Source: Streptomyces sp. NBC_00239
GTDB taxonomy: Bacteria > Actinomycetota > Actinomycetes > Streptomycetales > Streptomycetaceae
NCBI RefSeq assembly: GCF_036194065.1
Contig: NZ_CP108095.1
Coordinates: 3,906,001 to 3,970,000 of the forward strand
Direction of reading: 5' to 3'
Length of the DNA: 64,000 nucleotides
The notes under the pieces were generated by a model. The model was not told the DNA's origin, searched no databases, and saw only the letters and a list, made by a program, of their open reading frames with translations. The position numbers and the translations under genes were made by a program. Positions 52,902-63,436 of the stretch are shown piece by piece; position 1 is the first letter of the stretch, and each line of letters opens with the position of its first letter.

Positions 52902-54119
52902 ATGGACGATGGCGTGCGGTTCGATCCGTGGTCGGCGGCGTTCGTCGCGGATCCCTATCCCGCTTACCGGGAGCTGCGCGGGCAGGGGCGGGCCCTGTGG
53001 TGCGAGGCGACCGGGCAGTGGCTGATCCCGCACTACGCGGACGTCAGCGCGCTGCTGCGGGACCGGCGGCTGGCGCGGACCTACCTGCACCGGTTCGGTC
53101 ACGAGGAGTTCGGGCAGGTCGCCCCGCCCCCGCAGCACGAGCCCTTCCACGTGCTGAACGGGCACGGGTTGCTCGACCTGGAGGAGCCCGATCACGGGCG
53201 GGTGCGGCGGCTGGTCGCCAAGGCCTTCACCCCGCGGACCGTGGAGCGGCTCGCGCCGGCCGTGCACCGGATGGCCGGGGAACTGGCCGGGCGGCTGTTC
53301 GCGGACGGCGGCGGGGACCTGCTGAGCACGGTCGCCGAGCCGCTGCCGGTGGCGGTGATCGCCGAGCTGCTGGGCATCCCGGAGGGCGACCGGGGGCTGC
53401 TGCGGCCCTGGTCGGCGGCGATCTGCGGGATGTTCGAGCTGAAGCCCGACGAGGCGACGGCGGAGCGGGCGGTGCGGGCCTGTGTGGAGTTCGACGGGTA
53501 TCTGCGGGGGCTGATCGCCGAGCGGCGCCGCGACCCCGGCGAGGATCTGATCTCGGCGCTCATCGCCGCCCACGACGAGGGCGGGCGGCTGAGCGAGCAG
53601 GAGATGGTGTCCACCTGCGTGCTGCTGCTCAACGCGGGCCACGAGGCCACGGTCAACACCACGGCCAACGGCTGGTGGACCCTGTTCCGCCATCCACAGC
53701 AGCTCGCGGCGCTGCGGGCGGATCCGGCCGCCGTGTTGTCCACAGCTGTGGAAGAACTGATGCGTTTCGACACCCCGCTGCAGATGTTCGAGCGCTGGGT
53801 CCTCGACGAGATCGAGGTGGGCGGCACCGTGCTGCCGCGGGGCAGCGAGGTGGCGCTGCTGTTCGGGTCGGCCAACCGGGACCCGGCTCGGTTCGCCCGT
53901 CCCGACGAGCTGGACCTCGTCCGTACCGACAATCCGCACATCACCTTCGGCGCCGGGATCCACTACTGCCTGGGGGCGCCGCTGGCCCGCCTGGAGCTGG
54001 CGGCCTCGTTCGGGGCGCTGCTCGCGGCGGACCGGCCACCACTGCGGCTCGTCCGCGAGCCGCAGTGGCAGGAGGGCTATGTGATCCGGGGCCTGCGGGA
54101 GCTCCTCGTCGAGTGCTGA
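52902..54119 (+). CDS. cytochrome P450
   Basis: The 405-residue protein has the P450 landmarks: the I-helix AGHEATVN, the K-helix E-X-X-R in EELMR, and the haem loop FGAGIHYCLGAP with Cys356. It is of the soluble bacterial class that takes electrons from a ferredoxin; no ferredoxin gene is adjacent. The substrate is unknown. It follows the second response regulator by 27 bp, so control by that two-component system is possible. The ribosome site is weak. Confidence 0.93.
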   Translation: MDDGVRFDPWSAAFVADPYPAYRELRGQGRALWCEATGQWLIPHYADVSALLRDRRLARTYLHRFGHEEFGQVAPPPQHEPFHVLNGHGLLDLEEPDHGRVRRLVAKAFTPRTVERLAPAVHRMAGELAGRLFADGGGDLLSTVAEPLPVAVIAELLGIPEGDRGLLRPWSAAICGMFELKPDEATAERAVRACVEFDGYLRGLIAERRRDPGEDLISALIAAHDEGGRLSEQEMVSTCVLLLNAGHEATVNTTANGWWTLFRHPQQLAALRADPAAVLSTAVEELMRFDTPLQMFERWVLDEIEVGGTVLPRGSEVALLFGSANRDPARFARPDELDLVRTDNPHITFGAGIHYCLGAPLARLELAASFGALLAADRPPLRLVREPQWQEGYVIRGLRELLVEC

Positions 54120-54130
54120 CGCCCCCGCGC

Positions 54131-55033
54131 CTACCGCGGCAGCGTCAGCCCCCAGGCACCCGCGCGGAGGGTCCAGGTGCGGCGGCGGACCGGGCCGGTC
54201 AGGTGGTGGTCGGCCCGGTAGCGGAAATCCGCGCCCGAGACCGTCACGGACAGGGCCCGCGCCGTCACCGGCGCCGCCGAGTCACCCGTACGGACGATCA
54301 CCTCGGCGGCTCCTCCGCGGCTCACCACCGAGACGTCCCGGACCAGCCGGTCCACATCGCTGATCACCACGCCGTCCGCCTCGATCCGCAGCCGGTGGGT
54401 GCCCACGCCGACCCCGCCGGACCCGCCGGGCCCGCCCGCCCCGCCGACGGGGGGCCGCACCAGCGTCCGTACCAGCGAGCGGCAGGCGCTCCACACCGAG
54501 GCCGGCCCGCCCGCGCCGACGCCGCCGCCGCCCGGGCCCTGCCGGACCCGCGCCCGGGCCACCGCGGGCGGCGGCGCGAGCCGCAGCCCGCCGAGCACCA
54601 CCCCGTCGCTGTCGTCGACGAGCAGGTCACAGCGGCGCACCCGGCCGTCCAGCACCGCCCGCGCCGCGGCCACCGCACCCGTCGGCACGCCCAGCGAGCG
54701 GGCCAGCGCCAGCGCGCTCGGAGCCCCCACCGGAACCAGCGCCAGAGCGCCGTCCGCGAGCTCCCGGTCCCGGTACAGCAGCGACACGGCACGCACCAGC
54801 GCCCGGTCGTCGCCCACGATCACCGGGCGGCGATGACCCCGGCGGGCAAGTGCCCGCGCGAACTCCTCGGGTCCCTCGGGGAGGCAGATTTTCGCCGCCG
54901 CCCCGGCACACAACACGTCCTTCGCGATCCGTACGGACTCGCCGTCGAGGCGGCGGGCGACCGGGTCGACGAGCACCAGCAGGGCGGCTTCCGCCGCGCC
55001 CGCATGGCTCATGGTGGGCTCTGGAGCCGACAC
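54131..55033 (-). CDS. diacylglycerol-kinase-like protein lacking the catalytic motif
   Basis: The 300-residue protein follows the layout of the DAGK/YegS lipid-kinase fold (an N-terminal Rossmann-like half, a hinge, then a beta-sandwich half). In active members the ATP site reads GGDGT and is followed by P-L-G-T-G-N. Here the matching positions read VGDDRALV and PVGAPSALALA, so both are lost. Long Gly/Pro/Ala-rich stretches interrupt the second half. I chose the GTG at 55033, with AAGGA upstream. It diverges from purA. Assignment to this fold is by pattern only. Confidence 0.62.
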   Translation of the reverse strand: MSAPEPTMSHAGAAEAALLVLVDPVARRLDGESVRIAKDVLCAGAAAKICLPEGPEEFARALARRGHRRPVIVGDDRALVRAVSLLYRDRELADGALALVPVGAPSALALARSLGVPTGAVAAARAVLDGRVRRCDLLVDDSDGVVLGGLRLAPPPAVARARVRQGPGGGGVGAGGPASVWSACRSLVRTLVRPPVGGAGGPGGSGGVGVGTHRLRIEADGVVISDVDRLVRDVSVVSRGGAAEVIVRTGDSAAPVTARALSVTVSGADFRYRADHHLTGPVRRRTWTLRAGAWGLTLPR

Positions 55034-55056
55034 CTCGGTCCTTCCTCGGGTAGCAT
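55027..55056 (+). promoter_or_regulatory. predicted promoter of purA
   Basis: CCGACA (55027-55032) and TAGCAT (55051-55056) are 18 bp apart. Transcription from here would start near 55063, directly before a leader hairpin. Confidence 0.4.
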
Positions 55057-55066
55057 CTTTGTGCAA

Positions 55067-55096
55067 GAGGCCCTTGCGCTATTGCGCCAGGGCCTT
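55067..55096 (+). promoter_or_regulatory. hairpin in the purA leader
   Basis: A stem of about 12 pairs with one mismatch (55068-55079 with 55084-55095) closes the loop TATT. It lies about 100 bp before the purA start and would be at the 5' end of the predicted leader. Confidence 0.5.
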
Positions 55097-55160
55097 CGTC
55101 TATTCCGGGGCACCGGTCCGACGGCTCAGCCTGCGGTGTACATCGTGGTACGCCCCCTGA

Positions 55161-56480
<1,320 letters not shown>

Positions 56481-56498
56481 CCGGCACCGCACGACCAC

Positions 56499-56539
56499 GA
56501 AGGGGTGGGCCCGCCGGACCGGCGGACCCACCCCTTCGG
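56499..56539. terminator. strong hairpin terminator after purA
   Basis: A 12-bp outer stem (56499-56510 with 56528-56539) encloses an inner 7-bp stem. It lies between purA and a convergent gene and could serve both. Confidence 0.85.
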
Positions 56540-56557
56540 CACGCCCGGGGCCGGGCG

Positions 56558-58537
56558 TCAGTTGGTGAAGTACATGTACTGCCAGGCCGAGATCGCCGTG
56601 GAGTTCACGTAGTCACCCGAGTCGTTGTTGACGTACGCGGAGCGGACGCGGGCGCGGATGCCCGACTCGCCGGGGGCGCCGAGCTTCACGGCGACCTTGC
56701 CGTTCGTGCCCAGCTTGAAGAACTCGGGGCTCGACGGGTACCAGCGCCCGTTGTAGTAGACCTCCAGCTCGAAGCGCGCCTTGCGGCCCGGGAAGTAGGT
56801 CATCGTGCTGGTCGCGACCGGCGAGACCGACTTGCGGTACCAGCGGTACGAGACGGTGCCGATCTTCGCCGTCTTGTAGTAGCCGGTCAGCGCGGTGGAC
56901 ACGCGGGCCTTCGTGTTCGCCGTGATCTTCACGGTCCTCGGCGCGTAGCGGGCGTCCCCGGCGAAGACCGCGACCAGTGTGGTGTCGCGGGTCATCTCCA
57001 GCTTGGCGGCCATGTCGCCGTTCGCGTTCACCGCGGCCCTGCGCAGCAGCCTGTTCGGCTTGTCGCCGCCCCACGGGTCGGCCCAGATCTCCAGCGTGCG
57101 GTTCTTGTACGTCGCGCCCAGGTGCGCGGTGAACCAGACGCCCGCGCCGTACTCGAAGGTCTGGTTGTTGCGGTCGAGGGTCAGCGTGGCCGTGGCCCGC
57201 GACACCTCCACCGGCAGCGAGGCGGCGGAACCCGCGTACGTGGCGTCGCCGGCGTAGGCGACCTTGTAGGTGACCTTGCCGCCCGCGGGCGGGGTGTCCT
57301 TGACGGTGAACGCGCCCTTCGCGTCGACCTTCACCGGGGCGAGCGCCTTGCCCTGCGGGGACTCCAGGTCGGTCCGGGTGACCGTGACCGGGGTCCCTGC
57401 GGGCAGCGCCATGCTCGCGCCGATCTTGCCGGTGAGGGTGAGCGCGGCGCCGCGGTTGGCCTTGGCCGGGCCGGTCAGGGTGGCCGTGGTCACGTACTGG
57501 CGCGGGTTGGTGAGCACGCTCAACGGGGTGGTCGGCGAGCCCCACGAGTCGTTGACGGCGAACAGGGTCCGGCCGTCGCCCGACCAGGCGAGGCCGCGCT
57601 CGGCGACACCGTGCTGGTGCGGGATCTTCCGCAGGCTGGCCGGCTTCCCGGCGCCGCGGGTGAAGACGGCGAGGTTGGGGGTGGTCTCACCGAAGCCCCG
57701 GGAGCCGGCCGCGACGGTGCCGTCGGGGGCGACGGAGACGCTGCTCGCCTCCTCTTCCATCGGGTACGTGCCGACCTGCTTCAGGTCGGACATCCGGTAC
57801 TCGGCCAGCCCGCGGCCGGGACCGGCGATGACGATGTTCGCGCCGTCCGGGGTGATGTCGGCGTCGTTGAAGAAGCCGCCCTTGTCCTCCTTGACGCTGA
57901 CCGCGGGGGCCGCGCCGGTGGTGTCGTAGACGACGACCGGGCCGGAGCTGATGCCGTGGTCGAGGGCGACGAGGCGGCCGGGCGCCTTCGGGTCGGTGCG
58001 CAGCAGCGGCGGGGTCGCGAAGTTGTGGCCGGCCTGCTCGTCGTCGTACTTGGTGACCACGGGCGCGGCCGGGTCGGTGGTGTCGATGAGGCCGAGACCG
58101 GAGTCCCACTGGTCGCCGAAGCTGAACCAGATGCGGCCGCCCTCGCCGGTGGCGACCTGGAACGGCTCGGAGCCGTCGCCGGTCGGGTATTCGGCGGTGA
58201 CCTCGAGCGTGGCCGTGTCCACCGCGACGATCTTGTCGGCGCCCCGGACGGCGGCGTAGAGCGTTGCCGAGTCGGTGCTGAGCACCAGGTCGGTGACGTC
58301 TCGCAGCCCGGGCACCTTGCCCACGGTCTTGCCGGCGAAGTCGGTGACGACGATGTTGTCGCTCCCGTACCCGTCGCTGAGGAAGAGCCGCTGGTGCACG
58401 CCGTCGGCAACGGTGTCGGTGAAGCTGCTGACGGGAACCTCGACCCGGCTGTCGGCGGCGGCCGGAACCGCCGCGAGCACGGCGGAGCTGAAGACGGTCG
58501 CGAGAGTGGTCGCGGCCGTGAGGGTGCGCGTACGCAC
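56558..58537 (-). CDS. secreted protein with beta-propeller and bacterial Ig-like domains
   Basis: The 659-residue protein begins with a signal peptide (RTRTLTAATTLATVF, cleavage after VPAAADS near residue 30). Residues about 35-340 form repeated strands with phrases such as DIVLSTDSATLYAAV and SVSVAPDGTVAAG, like a YncE-type beta-propeller. The rest holds Ig-like repeats (VTYKVAYAGDATYAGS) and ends without a sorting signal. Such proteins are exported by Streptomyces and probably bind surfaces; the ligand is unknown. The GTG at 58537 is chosen because the signal peptide begins there. Confidence 0.85.
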   Translation of the reverse strand: MRTRTLTAATTLATVFSSAVLAAVPAAADSRVEVPVSSFTDTVADGVHQRLFLSDGYGSDNIVVTDFAGKTVGKVPGLRDVTDLVLSTDSATLYAAVRGADKIVAVDTATLEVTAEYPTGDGSEPFQVATGEGGRIWFSFGDQWDSGLGLIDTTDPAAPVVTKYDDEQAGHNFATPPLLRTDPKAPGRLVALDHGISSGPVVVYDTTGAAPAVSVKEDKGGFFNDADITPDGANIVIAGPGRGLAEYRMSDLKQVGTYPMEEEASSVSVAPDGTVAAGSRGFGETTPNLAVFTRGAGKPASLRKIPHQHGVAERGLAWSGDGRTLFAVNDSWGSPTTPLSVLTNPRQYVTTATLTGPAKANRGAALTLTGKIGASMALPAGTPVTVTRTDLESPQGKALAPVKVDAKGAFTVKDTPPAGGKVTYKVAYAGDATYAGSAASLPVEVSRATATLTLDRNNQTFEYGAGVWFTAHLGATYKNRTLEIWADPWGGDKPNRLLRRAAVNANGDMAAKLEMTRDTTLVAVFAGDARYAPRTVKITANTKARVSTALTGYYKTAKIGTVSYRWYRKSVSPVATSTMTYFPGRKARFELEVYYNGRWYPSSPEFFKLGTNGKVAVKLGAPGESGIRARVRSAYVNNDSGDYVNSTAISAWQYMYFTN

Positions 58538-58813
58538 GATGTGGATACCCCCCTGAAGGACCCGCCGGGATCCGGCGGGTGCAGTGACAGGGCCGCCGTC
58601 CGCCGGTCGCCGACGCCCGGTCAGGGCAGGTCGGCGCGGTGTCCGGACGGCGGTCCGTGCCCGCAGGGTAAGCCATTCGGGTGACACCTCGGCATCGGGT
58701 TGTCGTGCCGTCGAGGGGGGGCGCCGACGCGTGGCGGGCCGGAGGCGCGGACGCGCGGCCCGCACGCGCCGACGGGCTCGGGATTCCGGCTCCCGCTGCG
58801 GCTCTCGCGAGCG

Positions 58814-59722
58814 CTACCAGGCCAGCTGGGCGAGTTCCTCGGCGACCACCGCGCAGGCGTCCGCGGCCGGGTCGATCAGCGGGAAGTGGCCGACGCCGTC
58901 GAGCAGGGTCAGGCCGACCATCTCGCCCGCCTTCGCGGCCGCCGCCACGTACGACTCGGCCACCTTCGGCGGTACGACGATGTCCTCGCGGCCGTGGACG
59001 ATCGTCGTGGCGATCCCGGTGGGGACGAGCGCGGCCGGGTCCGCGTACGGCAGCCGGGCGCGGAAGTGCGCCGGGCCGCCGAGCAGTTGGCCGGACGCGC
59101 CGTGGCAGACGTCCAGCTGCTCGGCGACCGTGAAGTCCGCGATCGGGGCCAGCGCCACCACCCCGCGCAGCCGCGGCGGGGACGCCGTCCGCCAGGGCGA
59201 GTCGGCGGGCAGGAGGTGGCGGGCTGCGGCCCACAGGGCGAGCTGGCCGCCCGCGGAGTGCCCGGTGACGACGGTGCGGCGCGGGTCGGCCGCGGGGAGC
59301 GCGGCCGCGGCCAGCTCCGGCAGGGCGTCCATGGCGGCGGCTACGTCGTCGAAGGTCTCCGGCCAGCGGCCGGCCACCGGACGGCCCGCGCCGGCGCCGT
59401 CCCCGGGCCCGTCCCCGGCGGCCTGGTGCGGTACGGAACTGCCGCGCCGGTACTCGACGTTGGCGACGGCGAATCCCCTGCGGGCCAGGAAGTCCGCGAG
59501 CGGCGTGACGTGGGCGCGGTCGTAGGGGGCGCGCCAGGCGCCGCCGTGCAGCAGGACCACCAGCGGGGCGGATCCGGTGCCCGGGCCGCCGCGCGGGGCG
59601 TAGAAGTCCACGACGTGGTCGGGGTGTTCGCCGTAGGAGGCGGTGGCGTCCGGCGCGACGGGAGGGTGCGAGAAGGCCGATTCGGCTTCGGCTGCGTCCC
59701 GTTCCACTGCGGGGTCGGTCAA
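58814..59722 (-). CDS. alpha/beta hydrolase, probable kynurenine formamidase
   Basis: The 302-residue protein has the HGGAW oxyanion motif and the elbow GHSAGGQ, the pattern of hormone-sensitive-lipase-like hydrolases that include eukaryotic-type arylformamidases. The late GREDI and GVGHFPL segments give the Asp and His. It lies 175 bp after kynureninase on the same strand, so it most likely hydrolyses N-formylkynurenine. A plain esterase is the alternative; motif evidence alone would not decide. Confidence 0.8.
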   Translation of the reverse strand: MTDPAVERDAAEAESAFSHPPVAPDATASYGEHPDHVVDFYAPRGGPGTGSAPLVVLLHGGAWRAPYDRAHVTPLADFLARRGFAVANVEYRRGSSVPHQAAGDGPGDGAGAGRPVAGRWPETFDDVAAAMDALPELAAAALPAADPRRTVVTGHSAGGQLALWAAARHLLPADSPWRTASPPRLRGVVALAPIADFTVAEQLDVCHGASGQLLGGPAHFRARLPYADPAALVPTGIATTIVHGREDIVVPPKVAESYVAAAAKAGEMVGLTLLDGVGHFPLIDPAADACAVVAEELAQLAW

Positions 59723-59898
59723 GCGGGCTCAACCTCTCGTACGGCTCTCGGCGCGGAGATCGAATAGATCCGGGCAGCGGGACCGTACCAGGCGTCGGAG
59801 GGGGGATGGGGGGCGCCCCGGGGCGGGCGGATGCTCCCGCACCCGCCCGCCCCCTTGGCGCATCGTTTCGCCTCGCCGCCCCGCGGGGGCGGCGGCGG

Positions 59899-61104
59899 TC
59901 ACTCGTAAATGTGACCCAGTGTCCGGGCCGCACGCTCCGCGTCGGCGAATCCGACGTACAGGGGCGTGAAGCCGAACCGGAGCACGTCCGGGCTGCGGAA
60001 GTCGCCGATCACACCGCGCGCGATCAGCTCGCGCATGACCTGCGCCGCGTTCTCGGTGCGCAGCGAGACCTGGCTGCCGCGCTCCGCGTGGGCGGCCGGG
60101 GTGACCGGCTCGACCGCGCCGGCCGGCACGTACGCCGCGACGCATTCGAGGAAGAAGTCGGTCAGCGCCAGCGACTTGGCGCGGACGGCCTCGACGGACA
60201 CGCCGTCCCAGACGTCGAGGGCGGCCTCCAGCGCGAGCATGGAGAGGATGTCCGGGGTGCCGACGCGGCCGCGCACGGCTCCCTCGGCGGGGACGTACCC
60301 GGGGGTCATGGCGAAGGGCTCGGCGTGCGAGTTCCAGCCGGGCAGCGGGGTGTCGAAGTCCGCCTGGTGGCGCTCGTTGACGTACAGGTAGGCGGGCGCG
60401 CCGGGGCCGCCGTTGAGGTACTTGTACGTGCAGCCCACCGCCAGGTCGACGGCGTGCTCGTCCAGGCCGACGGGCAGGGCGCCCGCGCTGTGGCACAGGT
60501 CCCAGACCACCAGCGCGCCCGCCGCGTGCGCGGCGGCGGTCAGGCCGGGCAGGTCGTGCAGGCGTCCGGACTTGTAGTCGACGTGGTTGACGAGCGCGAC
60601 CGCGGTACGGGGCCCGAGCGCGGCGCGCAGGGCGCCGGGCTCCACGGGGACCACCCGCAGGCCGGTCATCCGGGCGGCCGACTCGGCGATGTAGCCGTCG
60701 GTGGGGAAGGTCGCGGCGTCGACGAGGAGCTCGTCGCGGCCCTCGCCGGCGGGCACCAGGCGGGCCGCGGCGACCAGCGCCTTGAAGAGGTTGACGCTGG
60801 TGGAGTCGCCGACGACCACGCGGCCGGGGGCGGCGCCGACCAGCGGTGCGATCCGGTCGCCGATCCGCTCGGGCGCGGTCCACCAGCCGCTCTCGTCCCA
60901 GGAGCGGATGAGCAGCTCGCCCCATTCGCGGGCGACCACGTCGGCGAGGCGGCCGGGGACGGACGCGGGGAGCGCGCCCAGCGAGTTGCCGTCGAGGTAG
61001 ACGACCCCGTCGGGGAGGGTGAAGCGTTCGCGCAGTTTGCCGAGTTCGTCGGCGGCGTCGAGGGCCGCGGCCCGGTCCGCGAGCGCGGGAGTCGTCTCAG
61101 ACAT
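59899..61104 (-). CDS. kynU: kynureninase
   Basis: The 401-residue PLP enzyme starts its core with LDGNSLGALP. It has WDLCHSAGALPV, where the Asp holds the PLP nitrogen, and the PLP lysine in GCTYKYLNGGPGAP. It splits kynurenine into anthranilate and alanine. Its start overlaps the stop of the tryptophan dioxygenase gene by 8 bp, so the two are made together. With the formamidase candidate it completes the route from tryptophan to anthranilate. Confidence 0.95.
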   Translation of the reverse strand: MSETTPALADRAAALDAADELGKLRERFTLPDGVVYLDGNSLGALPASVPGRLADVVAREWGELLIRSWDESGWWTAPERIGDRIAPLVGAAPGRVVVGDSTSVNLFKALVAAARLVPAGEGRDELLVDAATFPTDGYIAESAARMTGLRVVPVEPGALRAALGPRTAVALVNHVDYKSGRLHDLPGLTAAAHAAGALVVWDLCHSAGALPVGLDEHAVDLAVGCTYKYLNGGPGAPAYLYVNERHQADFDTPLPGWNSHAEPFAMTPGYVPAEGAVRGRVGTPDILSMLALEAALDVWDGVSVEAVRAKSLALTDFFLECVAAYVPAGAVEPVTPAAHAERGSQVSLRTENAAQVMRELIARGVIGDFRSPDVLRFGFTPLYVGFADAERAARTLGHIYE

Positions 61105-61939
61105 GGCTGCGCGCCGTCCACAGCTCGGGGAACACGTTCTTGGTGGCGCGCTTCTCCAGCCAGGCCACGCCGGCGGAGCCGCCGGTGCCGACCTTGGAGC
61201 CCATCGCGCGGCGGGTGGCGACCAGGTGGTCGTTACGCCAGCGCCAGACGAGTTCGCCGACGTCGGTCAGCACCTCGCCGAGGCGGACGAGTTCGCCGTG
61301 CTGGTCGTCGCGGTATATCTCGGTCCAGACGGCCTCGACCTCGGCGGACGGCTCGTACTTCTGGGAGAGGTCGCGTTCGACGACGGAGGCGGGGACGGCG
61401 TGGCCGCGGCGGGCCAGCAGGCGCAGCACCTCGTCGTAGAGGCTGGGCTCGCAGAGCGCCTTCTCCAGCTCGGCGTACACGCGCGGGGCGCCGCGGTGCG
61501 GGACGAGCATCGAGGCGGACTTGTCGCCGAGCAGGAACTCCATGCGGCGGTACATCGCGGACTGGAAGCCGGATCCCTCGCCGAGGGCGCCGCGGTACGA
61601 GTTGAACTGGGCGGGGGTGAGCTGGGCGAGCGGGCGCCAGGAGGCGTTGAGGGCCTCCAGCTCGCGGAGGGATCGTTTCAGCGCGTCCATCGCGACGGTG
61701 ATCCGGTCCTCGCGCAGGGCGCGGGCCGCGGTCTCCCACTCGTGCACGATGACGGTGAACCACAGCTCCATGACCTGGGTGGTGACCAGGAAGACCATCT
61801 CGCCCGGGTCGTCCGAGCGCAGGTGCTGGAGGTGGGTGAGGACGTCCGCCTGGACGTAGTCCTCGTAGGGCGTCGTGCCCGCGAAGTCGAGATTCGGGGT
61901 GTCCGAACCGGCTCCGGAGGCATCAAGGCTGTGCGACAT
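61097..61939 (-). CDS. kynA: tryptophan 2,3-dioxygenase
   Basis: The 280-residue protein shows the family segments TPYEDYVQADVL, MELWF, FQSAMYRRMEFLLG and the haem-ligand region with His in WRWRNDHLVATRRAMG, then GTGGSAG. It opens the indole ring of tryptophan to N-formylkynurenine with oxygen and haem. It is the first gene of the kyn operon. A TATGAT hexamer on the minus strand (62018-62023) about 80 bp upstream could be its -10 box. Confidence 0.96.
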   Translation of the reverse strand: MSHSLDASGAGSDTPNLDFAGTTPYEDYVQADVLTHLQHLRSDDPGEMVFLVTTQVMELWFTVIVHEWETAARALREDRITVAMDALKRSLRELEALNASWRPLAQLTPAQFNSYRGALGEGSGFQSAMYRRMEFLLGDKSASMLVPHRGAPRVYAELEKALCEPSLYDEVLRLLARRGHAVPASVVERDLSQKYEPSAEVEAVWTEIYRDDQHGELVRLGEVLTDVGELVWRWRNDHLVATRRAMGSKVGTGGSAGVAWLEKRATKNVFPELWTARSHV

Positions 61940-62073
61940 CGCTGTCTCCTCGATACGAGCTTCCGGGTAGCGGTCCGCTCCTTCCTGAAGGCTGTGGAGC
62001 CCCGGTCCCCTCCGGGCATCATAAACCTGCCCCTACGGGTCGGCTCTAGAGTGATCTGGGGCACTTCCGCCGA

Positions 62074-62943
62074 CTACGGCAACTCGGGACCTTCGATGTA
62101 GCGGCCCTCGGCGTCGTAGGGCCAGGCATTCGAGACGCACCCGTCCAGGCCCTTGATCTGCTGCATCATCGCGGGCGCGGGGCGGCCGGGGCCGGCGCAG
62201 CCGAGGTGGTTGCGGATGCCGATCGCGTGGCCGACCTCGTGGTTGATGATCAGGTGCCGGTAGGTGGCGGGCGGGCCGTCGAAACGCGGCGATCCGGTGA
62301 CCCACCGCTTGAGGTTCACGACCACGCCGAACGAGGTCTCGCAGTTCAGCTCGCCGCCGGTGTCCATGTTCTCGGCGGCGCAGAGCCGGTCGGCCGTGTC
62401 CGCGGTGGCGATCTTGATGGTGAAGTCGGGCCGCTCGTCGACCAGCAGGAAGGCGGCCCGGCCGTGCGCGGCCCAGCTCTGCCGGTGCGCGAGGATCTTG
62501 CGGATCTCGTCGGCCGCGCGGTCCGCGTCCAGGCCTGAGCCGTCCTCGACCTCGACCGCGTAGCGGCGCGGCTGCCCGCTGCCGGTGGGGCCGCCGGCCG
62601 CACGGGCGGTCCGGAAGGTGCCGGGGCCCTGGTGGGGGACGGTGGAGCGGCTGGCGCGGTCCTGGCCCGCGGCACGGGGGGCGGCCGAGGGCTGCCCGGC
62701 CCGCTCGTCTTCCGGTCGGCCTTCCTGCCCCGCGTCCTGGCGGCCGTGCGCGTCGAGGCGGGCGCCGGCCGCGTCCGACGGGGCGCCCGCGCCGCCCCGG
62801 GCGCCGTACAGGGCCGCGGCGGCGAGGACGGCCAGGCCGAGGCCGAGCACTCCCCTGCCGCGGGACGTCAGCCGGGACCGGCCCGGTCGCGCCCCGCGCC
62901 CGGCACCGCTTCCCGTACTGCGCTTCAGACCGCGTTTCCCCAC
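62074..62943 (-). CDS. DUF3152 protein with zinc-protease-like HEVGH motif
   Basis: The 289-residue protein has a basic N-terminus and one membrane helix (about residues 28-47). A Ala/Gly/Gln-rich linker and a C-terminal domain follow that matches DUF3152 and contains HEVGH, the H-E-X-X-H metal motif of zinc peptidases. The domain lies outside the membrane. Its substrate is unknown. I chose the GTG at 62943, with AAGGGGCGGA upstream; a start at 63018 is open but adds a Arg-rich stretch with no family support. It lies upstream of the kyn operon on the same strand, 134 bp away. Confidence 0.82.
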   Translation of the reverse strand: MGKRGLKRSTGSGAGRGARPGRSRLTSRGRGVLGLGLAVLAAAALYGARGGAGAPSDAAGARLDAHGRQDAGQEGRPEDERAGQPSAAPRAAGQDRASRSTVPHQGPGTFRTARAAGGPTGSGQPRRYAVEVEDGSGLDADRAADEIRKILAHRQSWAAHGRAAFLLVDERPDFTIKIATADTADRLCAAENMDTGGELNCETSFGVVVNLKRWVTGSPRFDGPPATYRHLIINHEVGHAIGIRNHLGCAGPGRPAPAMMQQIKGLDGCVSNAWPYDAEGRYIEGPELP

Positions 62944-63061
62944 GCGTCCGCCCCTTCGCCGCCCGGCCGCCCGCCGGTCGACGGGCGGTCCGTACAAGAG
63001 GTAAGAGGCGTTCCGCACCTCCGCGGTTCACCGCGGAGGTGCGGATCTTGGAATGCGCCCG

Positions 63062-63247
63062 TCAGCCGCGGGTGGCGCGGCGGCGGCCGAAGGCGAACCA
63101 GAGGCCGAGGCCCAGGCCGCCGGCCACGGCCACGACGGTGAGGGGCTTGCCGGAGGTGAGGATCGCGGTGAGGGCGACGGCCAGCGCGTACGCCACGGGC
63201 AGCAGCACGTTCAGGTTGGTGATGGCCGACCTCGGGCCTTGCGACAT
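63062..63247 (-). CDS. small membrane protein, 61 residues
   Basis: The protein (MSQGPRSAITNLN start) has two hydrophobic helices (about residues 13-33 and 36-54) and an Arg-rich end (GRRRATRG). The ATG at 63247 has GGGGGAACC before it, a good ribosome site. I do not recognise the family. It lies between the ABC exporter gene and the DUF3152 gene on the same strand. Confidence 0.7.
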   Translation of the reverse strand: MSQGPRSAITNLNVLLPVAYALAVALTAILTSGKPLTVVAVAGGLGLGLWFAFGRRRATRG

Positions 63248-63436
63248 GGTGGGTTCCCCCTGCTCGGTGGTTCGGTCGCGCCCGGCCACAAGTCCCTTGC
63301 GGTGCGGGCGGGTTGGTCGTGGAGCGTATCGTTCCGGAAGGATCATCTCACCTGGCGGCGGATGCCGGGAGCCGTCGGACGGGCGCGCGGCGCGACGCCC
63401 GCACCAGGAGACGACGCGCCGTCACTTCAGGTCGCC

